Assembly (NCBI GenBank): GCA_964030475.1
Contig: CAXIPT010000001.1
Coordinates: 4,544,804 to 4,608,803, forward strand
Length of the DNA: 64,000 nucleotides
Reading direction: 5' to 3'
From: Tethya wilhelma
Taxonomy: Eukaryota; Porifera; Demospongiae; Tethyida; Tethyidae
Below the pieces are notes generated by a model. The model did no database searches, was not told where the DNA came from, and saw only the letters and a list, made by a program, of their open reading frames with translations. This document shows positions 1-11,000 of the stretch, piece by piece (position 1 is the first letter of the stretch; every line of letters begins with the position of its first letter). The translations under genes were made by a program, and so were the position numbers.

Positions 1-22
1 AGAGGTATTCATAACAACTCAC

Positions 23-3000
23 TTGCTTTTGACTCTAAGCCAGCAGTAAAGGCACTCAATATGGAACGGAGTTCACCTGCAACAATATTATAGTGCTTAT
101 AGGAACAGCATGCCACTAGTAGCCCTTAATATATAGATTATGCCAGCATAATTTCGAGCATAATGGGTACTCTTGAGCATCAAGAATTATGCTAGCATAA
201 TAGGCTGAATTTTGTGACCATTCCAGCATAAAAGGCTGGTATTTTGTTGGATTAACAGCACCTAACTGGAGTAAATGCCCTGCCACTGTAATACAGTCTT
301 GGACTGTTTCAGCAGTCACTTGTATTGTCTTTTATGCTCAAAGAATGGCCCAATTAGACTCCAAAATCTGCCTATTATGCTTCTCAAATTATCTATTATG
401 CTTATTACTACCAAATAATTATGTATGTTGCAGAAATTATCGATTTTCGATAAACAGAAGCGCGAAAAAATTGAAAGACCATTATGACATTATGTGTTTC
501 TGTAGTTATACTACTTAATTCACACTTTGTAAGTTAACCTGCTTCATCAAAAGAACACTAAAGAATGCGTAACAGAAAGAAAAAACAGGCAGAGTCTTGA
601 GCATAATCTATCAAGGCCTAATGTCGTATGTCGCATGTCGTATGTCGCATGTTGCATGTCGCATGTTGCATGTTGTATGTTGTATGTCTTATGTTGAATG
701 TCGCATGTCGTATGTTGTATGTCATATGTTGCATGTTGTATGTTGCATGTCACATGTCGCATGATGTATGTCATATGTTGAATGTCGTATGTCGCATGTT
801 GTATGTCGCATGTTGCATGTTGTATGTGATATGTTGAATGTTGGATGTCGTATGTAGGATGTATTGTCTTCTTTAGTGTTCTTTTGATGAAGCAGGTACT
901 CACAAAGTGTGAATTAACTAGTATAACTATAGGAACACATAACTATCATAATGGTCCTTCAATTTGTTCGTACTTCTGTTCATTGAAAATCGGTAATTAT
1001 TTGGTAGTAATAAGCATAATAGGCTGATTTTGGAGCATAATTGGGCCATTCTTTGAGCATAAAAGAAAAGAAAAATAGGCATACCTACAGTTATTGTCAG
1101 GACTCACTTAGAAACGGACAGCATGTGTACAACTGTTCTGTTGTAATAACATTCTGAGCATCCTGTCAGTGCAGAACAAGACAAACATTTCAAAGAACAG
1201 TTGATTTACTATTTCAGTCAAACATACCAGAGTGTCAGGAGTGTAAGTTAGAGCAACCAATGATGTTTTGTTACTCTTTACATGCTCATAGAAGAGAGTG
1301 GTCAGTGAGTTACAGGTCTAGATAAAGGTTGCCAGAGCATACACAATATTAATGTCACACAGTGAGAAACAGACAATATAAGACAATACTACACACAACA
1401 GACCTCAAAGAGCCATCCCAAGCATACTAGTACCAATAGCTGGCTGCTTGTGAGAGGACTGGGTCTTAAAAAAAGTGATCTGGTTTTTGAAAGTAGTAGA
1501 AGAAAGATCAATTAAAATAGAAAATAGGGTGAGTGGTACCTGTACACATCAACCAGAGTGATGGCCAGTGTGTGGTAGTGAGCTACTTTGACAGCCTGAG
1601 CATCCATCATGCTCAAGTAATCCACAATCCATGGTACTGTCATACACAGGTGGCCATGCTCACAAGCATCCCACAAACATTGCAGCAAGTTGAAAGACTG
1701 AACCTATACGGCAACAGTGTATACACCTTAATTATTACTGATATTATGACATCTGCTTACTGCATGCTGAATTTTACTTTATCTCTTGCGTGATACAGTG
1801 GTTCCTGACAAGGATGTTGGTGAGGTAAGAAGTCCAAGAAGCCCAGGAACTTGGCCAGTAATCTCATATTCTGTAGAACATCGGTGAGGTCTTTCAGATG
1901 ACCAGAAGGACACAAAGAATGAAGCTGTATACACAATAACCAAAAGATATGAGAGCTATACACAAGTGCTATATGCAGCTGTGGATATGTACCTTCAGTA
2001 ACTCAGAATACAAAGCAAGCTTCAAGTGATGATTGAATACATAGCTACATGGAGAAAAACAAACTTGGCTCAGTTTATAAAGGAGCAAAAGTGTCTATGA
2101 CACTCACCTGTCAGCTGCTAGTATGAACTCTGTGAAGAAATCCTCAGTTTGAGAAAAAGATGGTGGAGGGCAAGGTCCACAACCAGACGAGGGGAGGAAA
2201 AAACGTTTGTTCAATCTAGTATAGACGAGAAATGCAAGTCAATTATTGAATTTATTTGTCTTTCACATATTTTCCTCACTTCATCAATCTCTTTGGGTCA
2301 GCCTTGCTCAACTGTCCTACTATACCACCACTGATGCCAGTCTCATTTGGAAGTGGGTGTCTACAACTCTAAACCATGGACACAAGATCAAACTAATTAA
2401 CACGCACTTACAAAATACTTATCATACCTCTAAGAGTTGCTTCTGAAAGAGGCGTGCAAAGTAAGCAGGACTACAAGATTCTCCATGCTGCCTTATCACC
2501 ATCCTATAGAAGTGAATATCAACCAATGCAAACATGAATTGCAATGTACAGTCGATTCAACTCACTGAATTTTCTCTCCTAGAGCAGTTTGCACACTCCA
2601 GTTTGATTCACTATGGTGCTTCTCCCATTCTCTCAAGATGAAATAGAATGTATCCCTGCGTATAACAAGAATAGTTGGATTTCTAACCATACTCCTATTA
2701 TGAGAGAGTCTGTTCAGTCACCTTTGTTTCTTGAAAGCGTGGAAGGCCTTCATATCTGGGAAATTCTTACTGTTGTCGGTCTCTTCTTGAAAAGGCACAC
2801 CAACATTGTACTTTCCTTCCCAAGACGTATTGGGTGTGGTGGAGGAACTCTGTATAAAACAAGAACTGTGTCACAAGAAAATTTTCAGTTTAGGAATGAA
2901 TAACTTGCACCTGCTTAGAATGGTTTTCAAGTGCCTCTGCAAAGTATACAGCAAGATCTGGCTGAAATTCAGCAATCTTTATAAGAGAGAGGCACATGTA

Positions 3001-4455
3001 TATCACACACATTTATATTGCCTACGTCTATCTGAAACGACAAACCCTGGTGTTTTCAGTCAAAAGTTGCAGGGTGGCTTGATCAAGTAGCACCAAAGAT
3101 CTAAATATGGAATAAAGTAATTCAAACACAATGATGAAACATACTTTTGCTTACTCCTTAATCTGTTTCAGCACAGCCACAGCAAAGTAAACACAGTCAT
3201 CTACACTAGAGAAAAGCTCTGACCTTCCTATGGAAAAAGACAAAAACCCAGACACTTTATTATTTGATGATGATACAAGCAATGGAAATAGCTTCAACCT
3301 TGAACTGCTGCTTTAGATTCAACAACAGGCGAGTTGACTGACGTCAGTAGTTGAAAAATGAAATGAAGTTCAGAAGTGAAATTGAGTAACAGACCACCTA
3401 AAGAAAACAATTTAGCTGCATGTATTAAGTCACTTAAACATCATGAGAGCACAACAGCTCACCTTTAATGAGGGAAGCATAAATCTCAGCTAGTGATTCT
3501 AGGGAGTCTGGAGCACCCACTCTTCCTATAGAGACACCCAGTAATCTGCTTGCAGCTGTACACGTCCTAGGTGTGGATGTAAGTGGCATTGATGACAGGC
3601 AAGGTGAGTCGTGATGTCTTTGATGTGAAGAGGAAGAAGCACTGGAACTACGTTGAGTCTGATTAGATCGGGAGGGATTCAGTTCAAATATCGAGTGTTC
3701 ACTAATTTTTGAGTCTAGCACTACTGCTTCCTCAAAGCTGCTTGTATGTTTGCTTTTAGTGCTGCTAGTTCCAGAGACATGGTGGCTAGACTGAGATGTC
3801 TGATGTTCTCTGCTTCTACTAGCCTTGTTGTGTTTTGACCTCCTCTTCATCCTTTCTTGTTGGAGCAGCATCCTCTCTTCTGAGAATGATGCTGGTGATT
3901 CAGAGGAGGCTGAATGATTTGTAAAGGCTGGGTTCACTTTCCACATATTGCTTGGGCTGCTGTTTGTAGAAAATGGTAAAGTTGGATGGTGTACGTTTGA
4001 TTCCAGAGAAGTTAGTGTGATACGACGACCTGGCTTTGAAGATCCTCTCCTCTTTGTGCTATAAGTAGAGAAAAACATTTTAATTGGATAAAAATATACA
4101 CTATACTAACATACTTCTGGCTGTTGCTCCCACTTGCTCCCATTGGAGGAAACTCTTCCATATTGCTAATGTCAAGTGGCCATTTTTGATCAGACACTCC
4201 AGACTTTTTATGAGGTGCTTGTAGATCTTCCATCTTGTGATGATGCTTGCCAGTTGAACTATGAGTATGAGTGTGCTCATCTTTTGTAGAATGTTGTGAT
4301 TGTCTAAAAGAAGAACTCTTGCTGGGAACATTGAGGGAGTCTTGATTTTGGACTGATAGAAGAGGTGAAGTTTGCTCCTGAAGGAACTGCAACAGGGTGG
4401 CGGCATCTACGATGTCCAATGATGGCTTTCCCCTAAATTCCTTCAAAAAATCCAT
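23..4455 (-). CDS. CDAN1: Codanin-1 (CDAN1), partial at the left edge, multi-exon
   Basis: Codanin-1 binds the histone chaperone ASF1 and partners CDIN1 in animals; mutations in the human gene cause congenital dyserythropoietic anaemia I. I assembled the gene from spliced minus-strand exons: 4115-4455, 3473-4058, 3299-3397, about 3160-3235, 3010-3110, 2900-2990, 2690-2870, 2570-2665, 2430-2505, 2279-2340, 2108-2190, 1780-1910, 1540-1697, 1404-1450, 1108-1162 and 23-76. Conserved blocks occur in the family's order: NMEEFPPMG and SEERMLLQQERMK near the N-terminus (ASF1-binding region in the family), ELHFIFQLLT, FSSVDDCVYFAV, ETDNSKNFPD, FYFILREWEKHH, FARLFQKQLL, then MRLLAKFLGFLDFLP, TVPWIVDYL, LVCLGWLFE and EQLYTCCPFLSELRSIL. 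The last two exons flank the intron that holds the inverted-repeat element. Start ATG is at 4455; an upstream coding exon cannot be excluded. The C-terminal third lies outside the window. Small exons between 1163 and 1403 are uncertain. Confidence 0.88.
145..240. repeat. Degenerate AGCATAAT-type repeats next to the fold-back element
   Basis: Contains AGCATAATAGGCTGAATTTTG and related AGCATAAAAGGCTGGTATTT strings. They match, in the same orientation, the outer part of the fold-back element's right arm near 1013-1060. This is probably the end of an older relative or a nested copy. The evidence is a short similarity only. Confidence 0.45.
327..1070. mobile_element. Fold-back (long-TIR) MITE-like element in a CDAN1 intron
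   Basis: The left arm, about 327-566, is the imperfect reverse complement of the right arm, about 869-1070. Both carry, in the same order, the blocks ATGCTCAAAGAATGGCCCAA, TTATTACTACCAAATAATTA, GACCATTATGA, TTAATTCACACTTTGT and GCTTCATCAAAAGAACACTA. The arms are about 200-240 bp and enclose a heptamer satellite at 621-866. There is no coding capacity, so this is a non-autonomous element. I could not define a target-site duplication confidently. The element sits between the codanin-1 exons at 23-76 and 1108-1162. Confidence 0.85.
621..866. repeat. Heptanucleotide satellite (ATGTYGY)n, about 35 units
   Basis: Uninterrupted 7-bp periodicity with units such as ATGTCGT, ATGTCGC, ATGTTGC, ATGTTGT, ATGTCAT and ATGTTGA. 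Variation is almost entirely at unit positions 5-7, while ATGT is nearly invariant. It forms the core between the two long inverted arms. Long open frames here in either direction are products of the repeat. Confidence 0.95.
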
Positions 4456-4628
4456 GAATCACTGAGGAATACAAGTAGTGTCAACTTCAAATTGGCAAAT
4501 ACCACCTTGATTTACTACACGTGGTTTCAAATTTAACCCTTTCAGTACCCAATTGAAAGAACACAGAGAACTCCTCATGGCACGCGCACATGGATGGCAT
4601 GTGTTTCCTCTGAGGCAGGTGCTTTTAG
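4456..4628. promoter_or_regulatory. Head-to-head intergenic region CDAN1 / PLPBP
   Basis: Only 173 bp separate the two divergent start codons, so both promoters must lie here or overlap the first exons. I see no clear TATA box. A bidirectional promoter is inferred from spacing alone. Confidence 0.5.
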
Positions 4629-5399
4629 ATGATGGTTATGGCCAGCCAGGAAGACACAGACATTGCTACTTCCCTATCATTGGTAAAAGCTAGGATCATT
4701 GAAGCTCACAAGAAATGTCCACCAAGTCAGAAGGAGCCCAGACTAGTTGCAGTCAGCAAAACTAAACCACCAGAGATGATATTATGTGCTTACAAGAAAG
4801 GACAAAGACACTTTGGAGAGAACTATGTCCAAGAATTGGTGGAAAAATCAAATCACCGATTATTAGTGGGAATAGACGACATCCGATGGCATCTTATTGG
4901 TCACTTACAACGTAATAAATGTAATAATTTGGCAAGAGTTCCTAATTTATGGGCTGTTGAAACAGTGAACTCTGAGCGGCTTGCAACCACATTGAACACA
5001 AGCTGGAAGAAGATAGCAAGTCAAGGACAAAAACTAAACGTTTTTGTACAAGTTAACACAAGTGGAGAGGAAGCTAAACATGGATGCTTGAGTTCTGGCG
5101 CAACCAGCATCGTTAAACATATTTTGGACACATGTGAATCTCTGGAATTTTGTGGTTTGATGACAATTGGGAAGTTTGGACATGATTACAGCTCTGGACC
5201 TAATCCAGACTTTGAATGTCTTATCGAAACTCGGATGGAGGTTTGCAAGAATCTTTCACTCGATGAGAATGCAGTGGAACTCAGTATGGGAATGTCAGCA
5301 GATTTTGAAGAAGCCATTTTAGCTGGCAGTACTAATGTCAGAGTAGGGAGTTCAATATTTGGAGCTAGAGAACAGAAATCAACAAAGCCTAGTTCCTAG
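4629..5399 (+). CDS. PLPBP: Pyridoxal phosphate homeostasis protein (PLPBP/PROSC, YggS family)
   Basis: Single-exon gene of 256 aa, close to the usual family length of about 230-275. It belongs to the fold-type III PLP-binding proteins that buffer cellular pyridoxal phosphate without known catalysis. Family motifs are visible: [10 protein letters not shown] (the first Lys after VS is the expected PLP Schiff-base lysine), [50 protein letters not shown] and [14 protein letters not shown], then the phosphate-binding end [14 protein letters not shown]. The ATG at 4629 is followed by a second in-frame ATG; either could start. It is divergent from codanin-1 and lies 150 bp upstream of the NAT-like gene on the same strand. 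The absence of introns contrasts with most neighbours. Confidence 0.95.
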   Translation: MMVMASQEDTDIATSLSLVKARIIEAHKKCPPSQKEPRLVAVSKTKPPEMILCAYKKGQRHFGENYVQELVEKSNHRLLVGIDDIRWHLIGHLQRNKCNNLARVPNLWAVETVNSERLATTLNTSWKKIASQGQKLNVFVQVNTSGEEAKHGCLSSGATSIVKHILDTCESLEFCGLMTIGKFGHDYSSGPNPDFECLIETRMEVCKNLSLDENAVELSMGMSADFEEAILAGSTNVRVGSSIFGAREQKSTKPSS

Positions 5400-5520
5400 C
5401 TATTATATGATATTATGACAAAATTTAATTATGAGATTATCAAAAGTTATGTGGTAATGGTGGCCACATTGAATTGTGTTGTGGGTGTGGGTGTGTGCCT
5501 GTGTATTCCTCCATATGATT

Positions 5521-5548
5521 TTTTTTATCTCTGTCTCTTTGTCAGAGT
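5521..5548 (+). promoter_or_regulatory. Splice-acceptor-like tract just before the NAT-like start codon
   Basis: A run of T followed by a pyrimidine-rich stretch ends in TTTGTCAG, 3 nt before the ATG at 5549. This is a textbook 3' splice site. It suggests that the 5' UTR of the downstream gene is spliced, with a donor inside or upstream of PLPBP. The donor is not identified. Confidence 0.5.
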
Positions 5549-6448
5549 ATGACTTTGGAGCCAAAGGAAGTGAAGATGTTAAGCAGGATGGAAGCTCTTC
5601 ATTTTCTCACTGATGTCCTAAGAATCAGTGATTCACTGGAGATGCTAAGAAAGAACCAAATACTGTTGTTGTCAAAAGTCATTCAGGCCTACCACAAGTA
5701 TGTTCCCTTCCAAAGTATCACAGTGCTTTCTCAGCCAGAGGCAGAGAGACATGTACCCACTTGGGAAGAGATCAAGACTGATGTAATGTCTGGCAAGGGA
5801 GGAATATGTTACACAGTTGGCACCTTTATGAATTGCTTTCTGAATGCATTAGGATACACTACATATGTTCCAGCTGTGTACATCGGTGCAGGGTTCACTT
5901 CGATGAACCATATAGCTACTGTTGTACAAGACTTATCATTTCCTGGTAGCAAACATTTTGTGGATATTTGTGGATATCCAACGTTTGAACCGATTCCACT
6001 TGACTTTGAGAATGAATCACCCGTCTATCACAATGCATTTTTAGAGTTCAAGTTCAAGAAAGAAGGCAATATAGTTACCAGATACCATCGAAGGGGCGAT
6101 CTCTATAATTCCTGTAAAGATGTACTTCCTGGAGGTTGGAGACTTTATGAAAAAATTGACTTGACTCCCCAGGAGTGGTTTGCCTTTGAGCAGCCAATGA
6201 TGGACGTTTACACAAAGCCTGGAGTAAACTCTCCCTTCTTGGTCAGTTTTCGTGCAGTGAAGTTTGAAGAACTAAAGCTAGTGGCCATTAAAGATGCCTC
6301 ATTGATGCTTGAGAATGACAGTAATGAAGTGGAAGTCACCAAGCTGACAAGCCATGAAGAAATGGTAAGAGTTGTAACCCAATATTTCCCACAATTCACA
6401 GTCGAAGATGTTACAAAAGCCATAGATTATTTGAAACTCTTTGGTTAG
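5549..6448 (+). CDS. Arylamine N-acetyltransferase-like protein
   Basis: Intronless, 299 aa, similar to the 270-300 aa of the NAT family, which transfers acetyl from acetyl-CoA to arylamines and hydrazines. The catalytic triad is recognisable: Cys87 in GKGGICYTVGTF (family RGGxC), His121 in SMNHIATVV and Asp139 in HFVDICGYPTFEPIPL. The N-terminal helical region carries a VPFQSITV motif, like the family's PFENL segment. The first motif residue is Lys rather than the usual Arg. The substrate cannot be predicted. A poly(A) signal AATAAA is at 6535. It is convergent with pirin. The start ATG at 5549 lies 3 nt after a splice-acceptor-like tract, so a 5' UTR intron is likely. Family assignment is firm; paralogue identity is not. 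Confidence 0.85.
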   Translation: MTLEPKEVKMLSRMEALHFLTDVLRISDSLEMLRKNQILLLSKVIQAYHKYVPFQSITVLSQPEAERHVPTWEEIKTDVMSGKGGICYTVGTFMNCFLNALGYTTYVPAVYIGAGFTSMNHIATVVQDLSFPGSKHFVDICGYPTFEPIPLDFENESPVYHNAFLEFKFKKEGNIVTRYHRRGDLYNSCKDVLPGGWRLYEKIDLTPQEWFAFEQPMMDVYTKPGVNSPFLVSFRAVKFEELKLVAIKDASLMLENDSNEVEVTKLTSHEEMVRVVTQYFPQFTVEDVTKAIDYLKLFG

Positions 6449-6534
6449 ACACTTGTAAATATTAATTATTGATTAAAATGTATCTGTATGTATTATGTAT
6501 AGCTAGATTATAGTTAAAAATAATGATTCTGACA

Positions 6535-6540
6535 AATAAA
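6535..6540 (+). terminator. Poly(A) signal of the NAT-like gene
   Basis: AATAAA, 87 nt after the stop codon and 60 nt before the pirin stop on the opposite strand. Confidence 0.6.
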
Positions 6541-6600
6541 CTACTTGGACACAACAAACAATGATAGACTGTGCATAAGTAGGGTCATGGTGAGTTTTAC

Positions 6601-7560
6601 TTAGTAACCAGTTTGCCCATCTTTCTGCCATCGTCCAGTCTCCTTTTGCTTCCTCTTAGCAGCCTCTGTGGCAGCATATCTTTCCTCTGATCCTTGAATG
6701 GAGCCCAACTTCCCAGACTGATAGTCGGAAAATGCCTGCATTATCTCCTCCCAGGTATTCATCACAAATGGTCCATGTCTCACAATTGGTTCGTTGATTG
6801 GCACACCAGCTACTAAAAGGATGCGTACTTCTTCATCACTCGATGCTTCCATTCTGAACTCTTCACCTTGGCCTAGAAGAGCAACTTCTCCCATCTTGGC
6901 CGCCCGACGCTCACTTCCAAGGAAACCAGCTCCTCTCCACACATAGGCAAATCCATTGAAGTCACTCTGTACGGGTTGTACAAATGCCATGCCTGGTTTT
7001 AGGTGGATGTCTAGAAATAAGATTGGAGATCGAGTTTCAATCACTGCTTTCTTATCAAGGGACTCCCCAGCAATCACTTTAACCCAAACATTTCCATCTT
7101 GGCTCGTGACGATGGGAATCTTTTCAGCCGGTGTGTCTTGGTACCTCGGTGGAACCATTTTGTCCTTTGCGGGGAGGTTCACCCAGAGTTGAAACCCTTC
7201 CGAACGACCGCCATTCTTCATTATGTCATCACCAGGCATCTCTGAGTGGACTACACCACTTCCAGCTGTCATCCATTGTACCCAACCGGCCTTGAGTTCA
7301 CCAGAGTTGCCAGCACTGTCTTTGTGCTGTCCACTTCCTTCCACAATGTACGTCACTGTCTCAAAGCCCCTGTGAGGGTGGTCAGGAGCACCAATAGCCT
7401 CCCCTGGTTTATATTCAACGGGTCCAAAATGGTCCAACATCAAGAAAGGGTCGCAGTCTTGTATCTCACCGCCAATGGGTCTCCTCACCATGAAACCACC
7501 TCCTTCTCTTTGCTGGTGAGCTGTGACCAGCCTCTTCACTCCACGTTGCTTGACTGGCAT
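6601..7560 (-). CDS. PIR: Pirin (cupin superfamily)
   Basis: Single-exon gene of 319 aa; human pirin is 290 aa. Pirins are bicupin iron-binding nuclear proteins that act as NF-kB coregulators in vertebrates and as quercetinase-like enzymes in bacteria. The N-terminal cupin has the metal ligands His61, His63 (DHPHRGFETVTY), His105 and Glu107 (GVVHSEMPGD), all present. Typical flanking motifs are DPFLMLDHFGP, GSGQHKDSAGN, WVQWMTAGSG and EGFQLWVNLPAKDKM. The C-terminal cupin includes EPIVRHGPFVMNTWEEI. The tail is slightly longer and Lys/Gln-rich. The ATG at 7560 begins a strong MPVKQRGVKR start. It is transcribed in the same direction as PHLPP upstream, about 0.5 kb away. A 68-codon upstream ORF stops 4 nt before this ATG. 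Confidence 0.95.
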   Translation of the reverse strand: MPVKQRGVKRLVTAHQQREGGGFMVRRPIGGEIQDCDPFLMLDHFGPVEYKPGEAIGAPDHPHRGFETVTYIVEGSGQHKDSAGNSGELKAGWVQWMTAGSGVVHSEMPGDDIMKNGGRSEGFQLWVNLPAKDKMVPPRYQDTPAEKIPIVTSQDGNVWVKVIAGESLDKKAVIETRSPILFLDIHLKPGMAFVQPVQSDFNGFAYVWRGAGFLGSERRAAKMGEVALLGQGEEFRMEASSDEEVRILLVAGVPINEPIVRHGPFVMNTWEEIMQAFSDYQSGKLGSIQGSEERYAATEAAKRKQKETGRWQKDGQTGY

Positions 7561-7564
7561 GATA

Positions 7565-7771
7565 CTATAGTCTAGTTGCTGTTTGTTGTTCTTGAAGGTA
7601 GTAGCTCACAGATAGATCATGAGATGTTTTGAGTGATTCGTTCTTCTGCATCAGAGCTTCTGCATCATTGTTTTTATCTGAGAGCTCCACCTTCTGGAAC
7701 ACCTCCTCCCTTGCACGTGCAAAGTTGTGCATGACTCCTGACGTCATAAACATCTCAATGCGTGCAGTCAT
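7565..7771 (-). CDS. Small ORF (68 aa) ending 4 nt upstream of pirin; uORF or small protein
   Basis: An ATG-initiated ORF whose TAG stop is separated from the pirin ATG by only TATC. The predicted peptide is charged and possibly helical (FARAREEVFQKVELSDKNND), with no signal peptide and no family that I recognise. It may be a long uORF controlling pirin translation, the first cistron of a bicistronic mRNA, or chance. It is included because the spacing is tight and no other gene fits between pirin and PHLPP. Confidence 0.35.
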   Translation of the reverse strand: MTARIEMFMTSGVMHNFARAREEVFQKVELSDKNNDAEALMQKNESLKTSHDLSVSYYLQEQQTATRL

Positions 7772-8035
7772 ACGTCATTAACCACGACTGTATACATGTA
7801 CTGTATACATGTACTGTAGCTGTACAAGTACAAGTGATCATGTCAAAGCAAAAATGTATCAAATTCAATTTAGCAATTCATGTGCCATAAACAGGTTGCA
7901 ACTTTATAGTTTCATGCAACTCAATTAAAAATATATAATAATAAGTTATTACCAGACTAGCAGAGTCCATGTAGGTATGTAGACATCTAAGTAATTTATC
8001 ATAATTTAATATGGTACAAATACAACACTCTGGGA
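7772..8035. other. Intergenic, pirin 5' side / PHLPP 3' side
   Basis: About 260 bp of AT-rich DNA. Near 7790-7815 a short tandem repeat of TGTATACATGTAC is palindromic. No gene was seen. Confidence 0.5.
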
Positions 8036-11000
8036 TTATGCATATCCATATGTAGTCAAGTTAGTAGTGTTCTCAGCCACTCCAAGTGAACCTGATTCTG
8101 AGCTGTAGGTTTCATTCGTGAGCTTCTTGTATGATCTCTCAACATAGGACAACCTCTTAACAATCTTGCCTCCTCTTCTTTTTGGTCGTTCTATGCTCTC
8201 AGCATGGTAGTAGCCCCCTCCACCTCCTCCTCCTCCTTCTTCCTCCATTTTAGAGAAGGCTTCGTTGAGAGCAGCCAATTGAGAGTCTACTTTGTTCTCA
8301 ATGTGACTCTGAGCTGAAGGCCTCAGGTTGTTCCGTGAATGAGGCCCATTCATCATCAGAGTAGGCACACTCTGGATGGGATAGACAGTGCAAATAAAAA
8401 CTATATAAATATTAGCAGAATGAAACTGATTGATTAAGCTTCTTAAGAAACAATGGTAATTAGCTATAATAATAATAAATGTAATTTTAGATAAAAATTA
8501 AGTCTCACCTGAGTCTGTTCAAATGATGTTTTTGGTAGGATAGCAATTCCACTGTTTACTGGGACTCCTTTTCCACTGCTCCTACGAGACTTGGATGCAT
8601 CTTTGGGCAGTGTTTGGGCTATGTAGTCTGTCTCCTCCATCGGTGGCATGTACAAGTAAGGTGCCTGGTCCACTAGCTCTACCTGACCTGACAGACCAGA
8701 TATGGCTGAGTTGATGGCAGACGGAGTATCATCTGTGAACGGAAGATCGTCAAAGTTAGTGGACTCCATTGTTGGTTGACTGGAGTCAGTTAGTGGAGAT
8801 TTGACGGCACTGAGCACCAGCTTGTCCAGTTCACCGTGTCCACCCTCTTTCACGGTACTACGATCATCGTCTGAATCCGAAATGTCATCGTCAATGTTAG
8901 TGATTTTGACTTCTTCATCTTCTTCAAACTCTGGCTCGTGGATCACTTGGAGTGGCTTGGGCTTCATCACCAATGGTGGTGGTGGTTGAGTGTATTTGTC
9001 AATCTTAAGTTTGACTACAATGACTGAGATATCAGAATCACACCCTTGAGCCACGGCCAAGTCACGGAGTCGTTTCGAAGCTTGAATGGGATCTGAAATG
9101 CTACGTACTTCATGCACGACTTGCTCATATGTGAGATTTTTCCAAAGACCATCGGTTCCAATGACAATGTACTCGTCTTCATGCCTCAGCTGCACAGATT
9201 CAGTCGATGGAGAAGGTATGACTTGAGGCCACAAGTGATAGCAGCCGAGAAGACGCGATACTGCACACACTCCATTCACTCTGTTATCCTGCAAATACAT
9301 TGAGATAAAGATTATTACTTTTCTTATACTATAATAATTATTATCATGTACCACCAGAACACCCTGTTATTATTACCTGAGAAATGAACCCCTTTGTGTC
9401 TGCAATCCTAGCCCTCTCCTTTGTGTTGGTGGAAGGAGAGTGTGGAGTGGTGAGTGGAACAGCACGTCCACTGCGACAAAGAATAGCTTCCCCAAGGCCA
9501 GCATTAGCAACATTCAGTAGGTATGCTCCTTTCTCAATGGCCTGGATGTGGCAAATCACTGCTGAACACCCATACCGCTGCCCAATATCACCTAATTGCC
9601 TGCATGGAGACAATGGAGAAAATTAAAACTGAGCTATAAATAGAATTGCTTATTTACAGGTACTTTAAAATCAAAATAACCTTACCTATGAAGAGAGAGG
9701 AAAGTGTGATTTAGATATAGAAGCTTATCAGGATTTTGATAGCCTTCTTGTAAGTCTCTTTCACTGGTGACTAGCTCCTCGACCAGGGTATGTTCTAGAA
9801 CATTCTTTATGGCCTTGGGAGCGTCTTCTGTCCTTCCCCCATCCAGTACAGCAAACAAACCATCCTTTTTTTGTGAATTTAGATTGGGTACTTTGACTTG
9901 AAGGATTGAGTTTTGAGCATTCCCAGCTCCTAATCAAATTGAGGTCATGTTGACAGTCCGATCATGACAATTACATATGGAGAATTTTTTTCTCACCTAA
10001 AATATGTGCAGATCCATAACTCCATTTTCCCTGGATACTAATACCTCCAGTTTCAACTTGATTCATTTTTGACTCAACACCACCTTTAATGTCCAACACT
10101 CCTTCAAGGCAACAATTTGGTACATTTCTATATACACATCACATGAAATATATCTATGATAAGTAGTGGAAAGAACTTTAATGGCATTATATTTCTGCTT
10201 ACGCTAGTTTTCTAGCCGTTTCTTTAGTTATGGACAAAGAACTGTTTCCCGACAGGTCCAAATACATGAGATGAGGGAAACTGGAGAGATCAGGGACAGT
10301 TTCAAACTGGTTGCAGCTGATGTCTAGTGTCCTCAGGTGAGGGAGTGTGGGAAGCGATGGCAGAGAGGGCAGTTGGTTTGAATGGAGGAGAAGGAACTGC
10401 AGGTGAGGACATCCAAGAATTGGGGGCATGGATGAGAGGAAATTTCCAGAAAGATTGATGTACTCTAGCTCTCGCATGTGAGTGAAAAATCTGTTGCAAT
10501 AAATATGGTGCATGTACATGTACACGGCAGTGAATTCATATTAATTTTTTTATGTAGCATCGTGCACTGATCATTATTTACCCTGTTGGAATGCCACGCA
10601 GCTTGTTGAAAGCAAGATGAAGTACCTTCAGTTTGCGGTACCTAATTAAATACAATCGCAATAGGAGGAGTCACAGTCTATAGTCGTGTTGATTACAATA
10701 CTAACCCTGCAACTACTGTCAATACACTCTCTTTGAATGAATTGTTGGCAGCATACAGCTCAGTAAGGTTGTGAGCATCCTTTCCCATATCGAACACAAA
10801 TGCTGGAAGAGCTGTCAATCTGTTACTAGAGAGGTTCAGAACTGCTAGTCTACGATCACAAGAATCGAAACATCATAAAATGTAATTTACAGAGCTGTGC
10901 ATTTGATATTCACTTACTTTTTCATATTCACAAGTAGGAACTTGGATGCATCTTTGGGCAGTGTTTGGGCTATGTAGTCTGTCTCCTCCATCGGTGGCAT

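Noticed and set aside
621..866. Possible CRISPR array
   Set aside because: The repeats are contiguous 7-mers with no spacers, inside a eukaryotic intron.
547..903. Long His/Thr/Cys-rich open frames over 547-903 on both strands
   Set aside because: They are translations of the heptanucleotide satellite; 7-bp units rotate through all frames and give regular but meaningless peptides.
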